9,530 bases of DNA from Candidatus Methanoperedentaceae archaeon. GTDB taxonomy: Archaea; Halobacteriota; Methanosarcinia; Methanosarcinales; Methanoperedenaceae. The notes under the pieces are model-generated. The model did no database searches and had not been told where the DNA came from. It saw only the letters and a program-made list of their open reading frames with translations. Of this stretch, positions 1-5,686 are shown in pieces. The translations under genes and the position numbers were made by a program. The stretch's first letter is position 1. Every line of letters starts with the position of its first letter. The DNA lies in NCBI GenBank assembly GCA_027371625.1, contig DAHXMQ010000226.1:1-9530 (forward strand), in the 5' to 3' direction.

Positions 1-171
1 AGCAATATAATGAATAAGCCAGTAAATAAAATGGAGAGCAAGGAAGGCATTGGGATGATTACAGGGTTTGCAAAGCTACTGTTTACGATAATTTTTTTAG
101 CAATCAGCGTCTGGATGCTGTGGATTTCATATCAGGTACTGGCTGAGGCGGTCAAGACATATATTCTGTAA
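1..171 (+). CDS. Small single-helix membrane protein, or the C-terminal end of a longer one (5' end uncertain)
   Basis: Frame 1 is open from the window edge to TAA at 169-171. An ATG at position 10 would give a 53-residue protein, but no ribosome site is visible in the nine bases before it, so this may be the tail of a longer gene. Residues 16-45 of the 53-residue version form one strongly hydrophobic segment (ITGFAKLLFTIIFLAISVW and onward). A short polar tail, ending KTYIL, follows it. The first 15 residues are charged. I do not recognise the family. The stop is followed by about 160 bases without a gene. Confidence 0.5.
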   Translation, partial: SNIMNKPVNKMESKEGIGMITGFAKLLFTIIFLAISVWMLWISYQVLAEAVKTYIL

Positions 172-228
172 ACTCTATGCCATGAACTCAGTTTTCTTGC
201 TAAATCATTGTCAAACATGGATGTTTTG

Positions 229-253
229 TGGCAAAAACCCAATTTTATTGCCA
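229..253. promoter_or_regulatory. Inverted repeat TGGCAA-N13-TTGCCA, possible operator
   Basis: Two perfect 6-bp half-sites face each other (229-234 and 248-253), with centres about two helical turns apart. They lie about 80-100 bases upstream of the start at 331, in the otherwise gene-free stretch 172-330. This spacing suits a dimeric DNA-binding protein. It could also be a weak hairpin at the end of the preceding gene, but no T-tract follows. A half-site this short can occur by chance. Confidence 0.25.
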
Positions 254-314
254 AATAGTTGCTGGGTGTTCTTTTAATGTTGACATTACATAGAACAAAT
301 TGTAATTAAAATAA

Positions 315-320
315 GGGAGG
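315..320 (+). promoter_or_regulatory. Shine-Dalgarno GGGAGG for the 331 start
   Basis: GGGAGG lies ten bases before ATG 331. It is a strong match to the 16S 3' end and fixes the start. A TTTTAATG stretch near 272-279 could be the TATA element, giving a short leader. Confidence 0.6.
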
Positions 321-330
321 TTAAACATAT

Positions 331-627
331 ATGAAGAACTGGATCAAATATATTGCGGCTGCTGCCATTGCAGGGGCGGTCATGGGGATAGCGTATTACT
401 ATCCTGCGGAACTCTTCATAGCTTTTGCTGCAGGATGGTTGTTCGGAATTCCGGCGGCTTTCGTTGCATATATGCTGTATGCGTTGTTCGTCCTCAGTAA
501 AGAAAGAAAGCACAGGATTGAGGTCTCCATAATGCCGACAGAAGCTCTCAGAGCCATAGCACGAAGGGAGGCAGAACTGAAGAGAGAGAAGGAGATATTG
601 CTTGAAGAGGCGAAAAAGGTAAAGTGA
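331..627 (+). CDS. Two-helix membrane protein with a charged cytoplasmic helix, unrecognised family
   Basis: This is a 98-residue protein with a good ribosome site before its ATG. Residues 6-24 form one hydrophobic, alanine-rich helix. Residues 28-55 form a second (ELFIAFAAGWLFGIPAAF onward), and the two are separated only by a short YYYP turn, so they probably make a hairpin in the membrane. From residue 56 the chain becomes charged (SKERKHR). Residues 70-98 are rich in Glu, Lys and Arg with heptad-like spacing, so they are likely a cytoplasmic amphipathic helix or coiled coil. The positive residues after helix 2 suggest that both ends face the cytoplasm. I do not recognise the family and assign no function. 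The gene appears to be monocistronic, because a terminator follows within 20 bases. Confidence 0.75.
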   Translation: MKNWIKYIAAAAIAGAVMGIAYYYPAELFIAFAAGWLFGIPAAFVAYMLYALFVLSKERKHRIEVSIMPTEALRAIARREAELKREKEILLEEAKKVK

Positions 628-644
628 GGTAAAGTTTGTAAGCA

Positions 645-677
645 GCCCCCGTCTTTTGATGGGGGCATTTTTTGTTT
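645..677 (+). terminator. Hairpin plus T-tract terminator
   Basis: GCCCCCGTC and GATGGGGGC pair as a 9-bp stem with one G-T wobble around a TTTT loop (645-666). A run of T residues broken only by one G follows (668-677). It sits 18 bases after the 331-627 stop and separates that gene from the 703 gene. Confidence 0.75.
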
Positions 678-702
678 ATATGCATGAGGTTGAGATTGAA
701 AT

Positions 703-1737
703 ATGAATGTTTCAAGGCGCATAGGCATTGACTACGAGCTTGCCAGGAAGATGAAGCCATATCTGGAAAAGCATAACGGTAATTTCGGAGATGCACTCAA
801 GGAGATGATAGCCAGCGCAGAAAATTACCCGCTCACGAACTCGTCTGCTATAGACAAATTTTTATTTAACTGGATGCTTGCGCATGTTGAGGATACGCTG
901 ATTCCTGATGATGTTCTTGATGGACTGATTAATCCAGCGCTGGTAAATTCGATGAGTGAACTTGAAGATTACTTGGAGCGCAGATTCGGTGAACTTGGTT
1001 GGGGTATTAACCTGTCATTAAAATACGATAGCAATGTTTTTCCCCATGAGGTACTGATGGAAATAAGAGGCTCCCATACCAGAATAAGATTCGTTGCCTG
1101 CATAATATCCCAGTACCTGATTAAGAATTTACTAAGCATAGTTCCGCTTGGGATAAAATCTATCACTGATTTAAATGACTGCGTGAAAGTCGAACTCTCA
1201 AGATCGAATAAGATGGAAGCCCGGAAAAGCCTGATTGCCTTTTTTGGAGGAAAGGAAATAATAAAGACCATAAATAACCGCCCTGATTTCTGGAAGGCTT
1301 TGATAAACAGGCATGTTTTAAGCAATTACAATATGGTCACTGTTCACAGGAATTATTTTGAGGACCTGCTTGCAGGTAAGGTGCCTGTGGGTGAAATAAC
1401 GATAGAAACCCTTGCAAAAAAGCCGATTCGGGAAATACCTTTAAAAGAGATGCTTTTGCTGATAAAAGAGGTTTACGAGACTTCAAGAGTCGCGGACAGG
1501 GTGGATATCGAGAATGATTCTATAATAGTGTCTCATGGTTATAGAACCAAAGACGCAGTCGAGAAATTAAAAAAGAGCCTCATCATGCTTTTAGAAGCTA
1601 ACGGTCATTTGTATGATGTAAAATCAACAGCCAGCATGATTGTACTCAGACACAGGTCTGATGCGCTCGGTAGATTTAAGCTTGAGGGCTTACAAAATAA
1701 AGATGGGAGGAATTTCTACGGTGAAAAAAGAGGTTAA
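703..1737 (+). CDS. Conserved-looking hypothetical protein, 344 aa, possible N-terminal ribbon-helix-helix-like segment
   Basis: This is a 344-residue soluble protein with no signal peptide or membrane segment. The ATG is preceded by GAGGT at 686-690, twelve bases away. The first 40 residues (IGIDYELARKMKPYLEKH, then a helix around DALKEMIASAE) look like a strand followed by two helices. That could be ribbon-helix-helix-like DNA binding, but this is only a shape argument. The middle is mixed alpha/beta with the stretch NRPDFWKALINRHVLSNYN near residues 190-215. A further alpha/beta region, including VDRVDIENDSIIVSHGYR, lies near 275-300. I do not recognise a catalytic motif. It is first in a tight run: an 18-codon mini-ORF overlaps its end and a DUF488 gene follows. 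The function is unknown; a methanogen-lineage regulator is one possibility. Confidence 0.8.
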   Translation: MNVSRRIGIDYELARKMKPYLEKHNGNFGDALKEMIASAENYPLTNSSAIDKFLFNWMLAHVEDTLIPDDVLDGLINPALVNSMSELEDYLERRFGELGWGINLSLKYDSNVFPHEVLMEIRGSHTRIRFVACIISQYLIKNLLSIVPLGIKSITDLNDCVKVELSRSNKMEARKSLIAFFGGKEIIKTINNRPDFWKALINRHVLSNYNMVTVHRNYFEDLLAGKVPVGEITIETLAKKPIREIPLKEMLLLIKEVYETSRVADRVDIENDSIIVSHGYRTKDAVEKLKKSLIMLLEANGHLYDVKSTASMIVLRHRSDALGRFKLEGLQNKDGRNFYGEKRG

Positions 1738-1777
1738 AGAACAGTTTGATATTGCAAGAAAAAGCGGAGATAAATGA
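1721..1777 (+). CDS. 18-codon mini-ORF between the 344-aa gene and DUF488 (leader peptide or gene remnant)
   Basis: GTG at 1721 opens an 18-codon frame ([18 protein letters not shown]) ending in TGA 1775-1777. A GGGAGG at 1705-1710 lies ten bases before it, better than many real starts here. It overlaps the end of the 344-residue gene, and its stop shares ATGA with the DUF488 start at 1774, which is the geometry of translational coupling. It could be a coupling peptide. It could also be the first residues of a lost gene: the pattern KEVKEQFD resembles the beginning of many class I methyltransferases, which is weak evidence. No protein family can be assigned at this length. Confidence 0.35.
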   Translation: MKKEVKEQFDIARKSGDK

Positions 1778-2133
1778 TAAAAATAAAAAGGGTGTACGAA
1801 GAACCTGATAGAGGCGATGGGTTCAGAATACTGGTGGACAGGCTCTGGCCCCGGGGTTTGAGCAAGGAGAAAGTGAAAGTGGATTTGTGGCTAAAGGATA
1901 TCGCGCCAAGCGATGCGCTCAGAAAGTGGTTCGGGCATGAACCTGAGAAATGGGATGAGTTCAAGCGCAGGTATTCCGAAGAATTAAAGGATAAAAAGGA
2001 ACTGGTGGATTTGATTATAGAAAAAGCGCATGGCGTAGTCACTTTACTTTACGGGACAAAAGAGGAGAAATATAACAATGCCGCTGCATTGAAGGAATAC
2101 ATCGAGAGCCATGCGTTGGGTGCAAAAAAATAA
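1774..2133 (+). CDS. DUF488 family protein (YeaO-like)
   Basis: This 119-residue protein is about the usual length for the family. It has the family signature in order: [12 protein letters not shown] at residues 22-33, [10 protein letters not shown] at 37-46, [15 protein letters not shown] at 49-63, RRYSEEL at 65-71 and a C-terminal [14 protein letters not shown] at 90-103. The biochemical role of DUF488 proteins is not established. Conserved Arg, Trp and His residues suggest ligand or nucleic-acid binding, but that is inference. The ATG overlaps the TGA of the 18-codon ORF as ATGA, and GGAG at 1766-1769 is very close upstream, so translation may be coupled. The family call is firm and the function unknown. 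Confidence 0.88.
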   Translation: MIKIKRVYEEPDRGDGFRILVDRLWPRGLSKEKVKVDLWLKDIAPSDALRKWFGHEPEKWDEFKRRYSEELKDKKELVDLIIEKAHGVVTLLYGTKEEKYNNAAALKEYIESHALGAKK

Positions 2134-2142
2134 AAAGATAAT

Positions 2143-2456
2143 AGGGATTACATTGATGAAGCCGCTTTTGATTTAAATCTAAAGGGCTGGGTTAAGAATC
2201 TTGAGGATGGACAGTCAAGGTTGTGTGCGAAGGCAGAAGTGAGAACATCGAGGATTTCATAAATAAAATAAAAATATGTGAATATCCAATCAGGGTTGAT
2301 GATGTGTATGTTGAATTCTTCCCTGTAACAGGGGAGTTTAAGGATTTCACCATAATCAGAGAAGAAGATATTGTTTTTGCAACATACGAATGTATCGACG
2401 CCTTGTGCATATCCATGCAGCAGATGAATAAGAAACTCAGGAACCAAGCCGGATAG
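2143..2456 (+). pseudogene. Acylphosphatase-like gene, N-terminally truncated and frameshifted
   Basis: Frame 1 from about 2143 reads RDYIDEAAFDLNLKGWVKNL then EDGQ up to 2214. Frame 3 from 2214 continues VKVVCEGRSENIEDFINKI and onward to TAG at 2454-2456. Joined, these give the acylphosphatase-fold core: a helix, then G-W-V-K-N-L-x-D-G, a strand, V-x-x-x-C-E-G, a helix, and a C-terminal TGEFKDFTIIRE strand. One missing G after GGACA at about 2214-2215 explains the break. The family's N-terminal strand and its VQGVGFR-type phosphate loop (with the catalytic Arg) are absent. The DUF488 stop lies only three codons upstream in the same frame. With both the active-site loop and the frame lost, this is most likely a dead gene. 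The C-terminal part from GTG 2223 (77 residues) could still be translated, but it has no good ribosome site. Confidence 0.7.
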
Positions 2457-2477
2457 ATACCTAACCTCCCACAGTAG

Positions 2478-2503
2478 CCCCTGACTTTTTCAAAAGGCAG
2501 GGG
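2478..2503. repeat. Strong 26-nt hairpin without T-tract
   Basis: CCCCTG and CAGGGG form an outer 6-bp stem and CTTTT/AAAAG an inner 5-bp stem. They are separated by a single A-G mismatch, and the loop is only TC. It starts 22 bases after the acylphosphatase remnant. No T-run follows on either strand, so it is not a typical archaeal terminator. It may be an RNA processing or protein-binding element, or part of a decayed mobile element. Confidence 0.4.
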
Positions 2504-2560
2504 AACTCTAATGCAAAAGCATCCTATCTCTCTTGCAAACACAAATGCACAGCCACAAAT

Positions 2561-2590
2561 CTGCGTTCATCCGCTTTCATCTGCGGTTCG
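2561..2590. repeat. Three degenerate 10-bp tandem units (CGCAGATGAA type)
   Basis: Read on the minus strand, three 10-bp units follow each other: CGCAGATGAA, AGCGGATGAA and CGCAGATTTG. The unit is one helical turn long. Motifs of this look are, from memory, scattered between genes in many prokaryotic genomes, so this may be one copy of a dispersed repeat. It lies in the 337-base stretch between the acylphosphatase remnant and vapB. Confidence 0.4.
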
Positions 2591-2676
2591 TTTTTCCGTA
2601 ATATAAAGGCTGCATCGTTTTCCTATAGGCGCTGAACAGTTAAAAATATTTAATTCAAAGGTCGCTTTGAGTTTGT

Positions 2677-2775
2677 ATGGAGTTCGTTGTTTATGACGAG
2701 CCTCACTTTGTGGTGCCGTCATGCAGGCAGACGCCCATATTTTTGACAAAAATTAAATACTTTGAAAAACAATAA
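2677..2775 (+). CDS. Possible 32-codon leaderless small ORF
   Basis: ATG 2677 opens a 32-codon frame starting MEFVVYDEPHFVVPSCRQ and ending KYFEKQ at TAA 2773-2775. A TATA-like TTAAAAATATTTAA at 2641-2654 lies about 25-30 bases upstream, the spacing expected for a transcript starting at this ATG. There is no Shine-Dalgarno sequence. The residues look protein-like rather than random, but I do not recognise them. It could be the start of a decayed gene, since the vapBC promoter now lies in its 3' end. Confidence is low because of its length. Confidence 0.28.
   Translation: MEFVVYDEPHFVVPSCRQTPIFLTKIKYFEKQ
2751..2759 (+). promoter_or_regulatory. TATA-like box of the vapBC operon
   Basis: AATTAAATA centred near 2755, with A residues before it, predicts transcription starting around 2780. 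That leaves only about a dozen bases before ATG 2794. No Shine-Dalgarno sequence precedes the ATG, consistent with a very short leader. AbrB-type antitoxins commonly bind their own promoter, so this is the expected site of autoregulation (inference). Confidence 0.45.
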
Positions 2776-2793
2776 TCCTTTTGTGATTCCAAA

Positions 2794-3021
2794 ATGCTTA
2801 GTGAAACTGTAATTTCAAAGGGCTATCAGACCGTAGTACCAGCAAGTATAAGAAAAACCTACAAAATAGCGCCAGGAGATATACTCGAATGGGTAGAAAA
2901 TGAGAAAGGAATACTGGTGCAGGTGAGGAAAAAAAGAACCTTAAAGGACATAATCGGGATTGTAAAAACGGAAGGAGATGCGGTTGAGTCGAAGAAAAAA
3001 ATCCAGAAGGGGCTTAAATGA
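2794..3021 (+). CDS. vapB: AbrB/SpoVT-type antitoxin of a vapBC pair
   Basis: This is a 75-residue protein with a swapped-hairpin AbrB DNA-binding domain in residues 1-46. The pattern VISKGYQTVVPASIRK followed by PGDILEWV and a strand ILVQVRKK is typical of the family (the usual form is KGQ-T-IPxxIRxxLxxxxGDxL). The C-terminal 28 residues are basic and helical (LKDIIGIVKTEGDAVESKKK). In this family such a tail wraps and neutralises the partner toxin. Its TGA overlaps the toxin's ATG as ATGA, so translation is coupled. It probably represses its own operon together with the toxin. The family call is strong; the antitoxin role rests on family and gene pairing. Confidence 0.9.
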   Translation: MLSETVISKGYQTVVPASIRKTYKIAPGDILEWVENEKGILVQVRKKRTLKDIIGIVKTEGDAVESKKKIQKGLK

Positions 3022-3404
3022 TTTTTGCCGACTCCTCGTATTTTATAGCGCTGGCGAGAGAGAAGGACAGGTGGCATAAGGATGCCTTGAAGCTCGCTGA
3101 AAAAATCAACGATCCACTTCTGGTCTCTGACCTTATTATCAGTGAAAGTGTCACGATGTTAGGTTCGCTGGAAGGCGGAAAAGTGGGGAAGTTGCTTTAT
3201 GAATACTTCTTAGACAATTGCAAAATAGAGTTCATAGATAGCGAGATGCTGGCAAAGGGAATGGAGACATTCTTAAAGTATGATGGTTCGATATCTCTTG
3301 CAGATGCGGTTTCTGTGGAAATGATGAAAGAAAACAGGATTAAAAAGATAATATCCTTTGATGCCGACTTTGATAAAGTAAGAGAAATAGAAAGGCTACA
3401 TTAG
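3018..3404 (+). CDS. vapC: PIN-domain ribonuclease toxin (VapC-like)
   Basis: This is a 128-residue single PIN domain. The acidic residues that hold the catalytic metal ions are all visible: Asp5 in IFADSSYFIAL, Glu43 in ISESV, Asp96 in LADAVSV and Asp115 in ISFDADFD. PIN toxins cut RNA, often tRNA or rRNA; the target here is unknown. It starts within the antitoxin stop (ATGA) and needs no separate ribosome site. The gene ends 29 bases before the converging MBF1 gene. Length and motif order are complete, so the nuclease looks active. Confidence 0.9.
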   Translation: MIFADSSYFIALAREKDRWHKDALKLAEKINDPLLVSDLIISESVTMLGSLEGGKVGKLLYEYFLDNCKIEFIDSEMLAKGMETFLKYDGSISLADAVSVEMMKENRIKKIISFDADFDKVREIERLH

Positions 3405-3433
3405 TGTTTTGATTACGAATCTGCTGCAAAACC

Positions 3434-3919
3434 CTATTTCGCCTTCTTCCTTATGACAGCCACATCTCCGAGCGTGGTTCCACGAATAAACCCGCCCCCT
3501 CTCTGGTCCTGCGAAGACACTCTCTCGGTCAATTTGATATTCAGCGCAGTCTCAAGTTTTTTCCTGACAGTATCCTCGGGTATAAGCTCCTCGCGCTCGA
3601 TTTTCCTGATAAGCGCAGCCTTTTCCATCATCTTCGAGGCAAGCGCTTCGATGGTCAGTCCCTGAGACTCCCTGGCTTTCTTGATAATCGAGGCGTAATC
3701 AGGAACGATTTCACCTTCGAGTTTATCAAAAACATCCTTTCTTGGCTTGTGGGTCACAATAACCTTTTCAGTCGGCAGGATTTTCCTCGATACAGGAGAC
3801 CACTTATCCGCAGGTTTCCCGTACCGGGAGCACTTTCCGCAAACGTCCAGAACACTTCCCTCAACATTAACACGAATCGGGTTTCCTTTTATATCACTGC
3901 CGCATATTTCGCATTGCAT
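3434..3919 (-). CDS. Archaeal multiprotein bridging factor 1 (MBF1)-type transcription factor
   Basis: This 161-residue protein has an N-terminal zinc ribbon (Cys3, Cys6, Cys27, Cys30 in two CxxC knuckles). A basic linker follows at about 44-62. A helix-turn-helix of the Xre/HTH_3 type lies at about 75-130 (YASIIKKARESQGLTIEAL, then KIEREELIPEDTVRKKLE). The C-terminal tail has GFIRGTTLGDVAVIRKK, which is typical of archaeal MBF1 proteins. In eukaryotes MBF1 bridges TBP and activators; archaeal versions associate with ribosomes and affect translation. The start has no Shine-Dalgarno sequence. A TATA-like ATATTTAAG on the minus strand (3951-3959) sits about 30-40 bases upstream, so the transcript is probably leaderless or nearly so. 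It diverges from PAN. Confidence 0.9.
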   Translation of the reverse strand: MQCEICGSDIKGNPIRVNVEGSVLDVCGKCSRYGKPADKWSPVSRKILPTEKVIVTHKPRKDVFDKLEGEIVPDYASIIKKARESQGLTIEALASKMMEKAALIRKIEREELIPEDTVRKKLETALNIKLTERVSSQDQRGGGFIRGTTLGDVAVIRKKAK

Positions 3920-3970
3920 TTTTCGACGAAAACTCTATATACCGTCCACGCTTAAATATCATTCTATACA
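3920..3970. promoter_or_regulatory. Divergent MBF1/PAN promoter region with interleaved TATA-like boxes
   Basis: The 51 bases between the two starts contain TCTATATA at 3934-3941 and CTTAAATA at 3951-3958. Archaeal TATA boxes sit about 25-30 bases before the transcription start. By that rule 3934-3941 would place a plus-strand start just before PAN's ATG 3971. The minus reading of 3951-3959 would place a start just before MBF1's ATG 3919. Each gene would then use the box nearer to the other gene, so the two initiation complexes would overlap. Neither ATG has a Shine-Dalgarno sequence, which fits leaderless mRNAs. Confidence 0.5.
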
Positions 3971-5209
3971 ATGTCCGAAGCTCAGGAAACCCAGCAAAGC
4001 CCGATAGCAATGGGAAATAACGATTTCTCCCGCTATCTTATGGACAGGATAAAAATGCTTGAGGAGAGGAATGCTCTTCTCAGGGAACAGGCTAATAAGA
4101 TAGAGCTTGAGAAACGTTTTACTGAGGGCCAGAACCTCAAGTATGAAAGGGAACTGCGGCAGTTAAAAAGCGAGCTTGACAGAATAAAAACCCCTCCGCT
4201 GGTTGTGGGAACCGTGGTGGATGTACTTGAGAATGGAAAGGTAATTATAAGGAGCAGCACAGGTCCCCAGTTTGTGGTAGGTTCATCCCAGTTCATAAAC
4301 GGCAGCGAGCTTGTACCGGGAGCTGTGGTTTCACTGAATTATCAGACCCTTGCAGTTATCGGAATCCTGCCATCCTCGCGCGATCCTTTCGTGCACGGAA
4401 TGGAGGTTATAGAGTCCCCGAATGTATCGTATTCTGATATTGGCGGTCTGGATGAGCAGATTCGTGAGCTTCGCGAAACAGTGGAAATGCCGCTCACCAA
4501 ACCCGAGGTGTTCGAACGAATAGGGATAGAGCCTCCAAAAGGCGTGCTGTTGTATGGCGCACCCGGAACAGGAAAAACACTCCTTGCCAAAGCGGTGGCA
4601 AGCCAGACAAAAGCCACATTTATCAGGATTGTGGGCTCTGAACTTGTGCAGAAATACATAGGCGAGGGAGCAAGGCTTGTGCGTGACCTTTTCAAAATGG
4701 CAAAGGAAAAATCCCCCAGCATCATATTTATCGACGAGCTTGATTCCATCGGGGCGAAGCGTCTTGATACCGCCACCTCAGGCGACAGGGAGGTGCAGCG
4801 AACATTGATGCAATTGCTTTCGGAAATGGATGGTTTTAATGCCCGCGGGAATATCAGGATTATCGCAGCAACAAACAGACCCGATATCCTTGACCCTGCC
4901 TTACTTCGCCCGGGCAGGTTTGACAGGTTTATAGCAATCCCAATGCCCAACAGGGAAGTGCGGGCAATAATTTTGAGAATCCATTCAAGAAAGATGAAGC
5001 TTTCAGAGGACGTTGATTTTGACGAACTTGCTTCTATTACTGAAGGGGCAAACGGTTCTGACCTTAAAGCAATTGCCATGGAAGCCGGCATGTTTGCTGT
5101 AAGAGAGGAACGCTATAGCGTCGGGATGCATGATTTCAAAAATGCGATTAAAAAATTATTAATTCCCACCACAAAACCCAATCTGCATTCCGAAGGGATG
5201 TTTGCCTGA
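3971..5209 (+). CDS. pan: Proteasome-activating nucleotidase (PAN), AAA+ ATPase
   Basis: This is a 412-residue AAA+ ATPase that forms a hexameric ring, unfolds proteins and feeds them into the 20S proteasome. Visible parts in order are an N-terminal coiled coil (about 24-74), an OB domain (76-137, [20 protein letters not shown] onward), Walker A GAPGTGKT (196-203), the pore loop Tyr229-Ile-Gly, Walker B IIFIDELD (251-258, Asp255/Glu256), and the [19 protein letters not shown] region (301-319) with arginine fingers. A C-terminal helical lid follows. The length is normal. The C-terminus reads EGMFA: the usual Hb-Tyr-X proteasome-docking motif has Phe where Tyr is expected. The start at 3971 is supported by the coiled-coil N-terminus and the TATA box. 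It diverges from MBF1. Confidence 0.96.
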   Translation: MSEAQETQQSPIAMGNNDFSRYLMDRIKMLEERNALLREQANKIELEKRFTEGQNLKYERELRQLKSELDRIKTPPLVVGTVVDVLENGKVIIRSSTGPQFVVGSSQFINGSELVPGAVVSLNYQTLAVIGILPSSRDPFVHGMEVIESPNVSYSDIGGLDEQIRELRETVEMPLTKPEVFERIGIEPPKGVLLYGAPGTGKTLLAKAVASQTKATFIRIVGSELVQKYIGEGARLVRDLFKMAKEKSPSIIFIDELDSIGAKRLDTATSGDREVQRTLMQLLSEMDGFNARGNIRIIAATNRPDILDPALLRPGRFDRFIAIPMPNREVRAIILRIHSRKMKLSEDVDFDELASITEGANGSDLKAIAMEAGMFAVREERYSVGMHDFKNAIKKLLIPTTKPNLHSEGMFA

Positions 5210-5243
5210 TTTGTGTAAGTGGATTTCGAGTATTTGGTGGTTG

Positions 5244-5269
5244 AGTATAAAGCATTAAATATTCTGGAG
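5244..5269 (+). promoter_or_regulatory. Promoter and ribosome site of the Roadblock gene
   Basis: AGTATAAA at 5244-5251 and ATTAAATATT at 5254-5263 are both TATA-like. GGAG at 5266-5269 lies five bases before ATG 5275 and only two before the in-frame TTG 5272, so ATG is the preferred start. If the first TATA box is used, the transcript could start at the ATG and the GGAG would not be in it. Confidence 0.35.
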
Positions 5270-5274
5270 CTTTG

Positions 5275-5643
5275 ATGGAAACAATAGCAACTATACTTGA
5301 AAAAATCCTTGATGACCTTCAGTCAGTCGGTGGCATCGAGCTATCTGCCATCGTTTCAAAACAGGGATTACTGATGGTTTATAAAGAGACGACCTCAGGG
5401 CTTAACAGCGAAGCGCTTGCTGCATTGACTGCTACTTTATACATGTCTGCGGAATCCACCACCACACGGCTCAGTAACCAGAAACCGAAATCTATTATAG
5501 TGGAAACCGAGGATAAGCATCTCATAACATATGCAGCAGGTTCTGATGCATTAATTGTAGTACTGGTTGGGAACAAGGGCTCTATCGGCTTGATTCTGAA
5601 CGAGTTGAAAAACGCTACTGAAAAAGTCAGCAAACTCATCTGA
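5275..5643 (+). CDS. Roadblock/LC7 domain protein
   Basis: This 122-residue protein is one Roadblock/LC7 domain with almost nothing outside it. It has an N-terminal helix (ETIATILEKILDDLQ), a strand pair (GIELSAIVSKQGLLMVYK), and a central helix (NSEALAALTATLYMSAESTT). Strands (SIIVETEDKHLITYAAGSDA, LIVVLVG) and a last helix (IGLILNELKNATEKVSKLI) follow. In archaea and bacteria such proteins usually partner small Ras-like GTPases as regulators; no GTPase gene is visible in this window, so the partner is unknown. It follows PAN on the same strand 65 bases on, but has its own TATA-like box, so it is probably a separate unit. An in-frame TTG one codon earlier is possible but worse placed relative to GGAG. 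Confidence 0.85.
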   Translation: METIATILEKILDDLQSVGGIELSAIVSKQGLLMVYKETTSGLNSEALAALTATLYMSAESTTTRLSNQKPKSIIVETEDKHLITYAAGSDALIVVLVGNKGSIGLILNELKNATEKVSKLI

Positions 5644-5655
5644 AGCGTTCGAAAA

Positions 5656-5663
5656 CTATAATA
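5656..5663 (+). promoter_or_regulatory. TATA-like box for the PEBP gene's first start
   Basis: CTATAATA centred near 5659 is about 27 bases before ATG 5687, as expected for a leaderless transcript. That ATG has no Shine-Dalgarno sequence. Confidence 0.4.
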
Positions 5664-5686
5664 CAGCACACGACAAAAGTTAAAAG

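Noticed and set aside
2214..2223. Programmed -1 frameshift to express the acylphosphatase
   Set aside because: No slippery heptamer at the junction, and the catalytic N-terminal loop is missing anyway, so decay is the simpler reading.
2148..2542. Two minus-strand frames of about 100-116 codons over the acylphosphatase remnant
   Set aside because: The plus strand explains this DNA as acylphosphatase-like sequence across a frameshift; the minus frames show no family features.
2561..2590. CRISPR array
   Set aside because: The units are only 10 bp, directly adjacent and degenerate, with no spacers.
4342..5091. A 249-codon open frame on the minus strand opposite PAN
   Set aside because: It lies wholly inside the unmistakable PAN gene, is serine/isoleucine-rich as expected for the complement, and has no ribosome site or recognisable motif.
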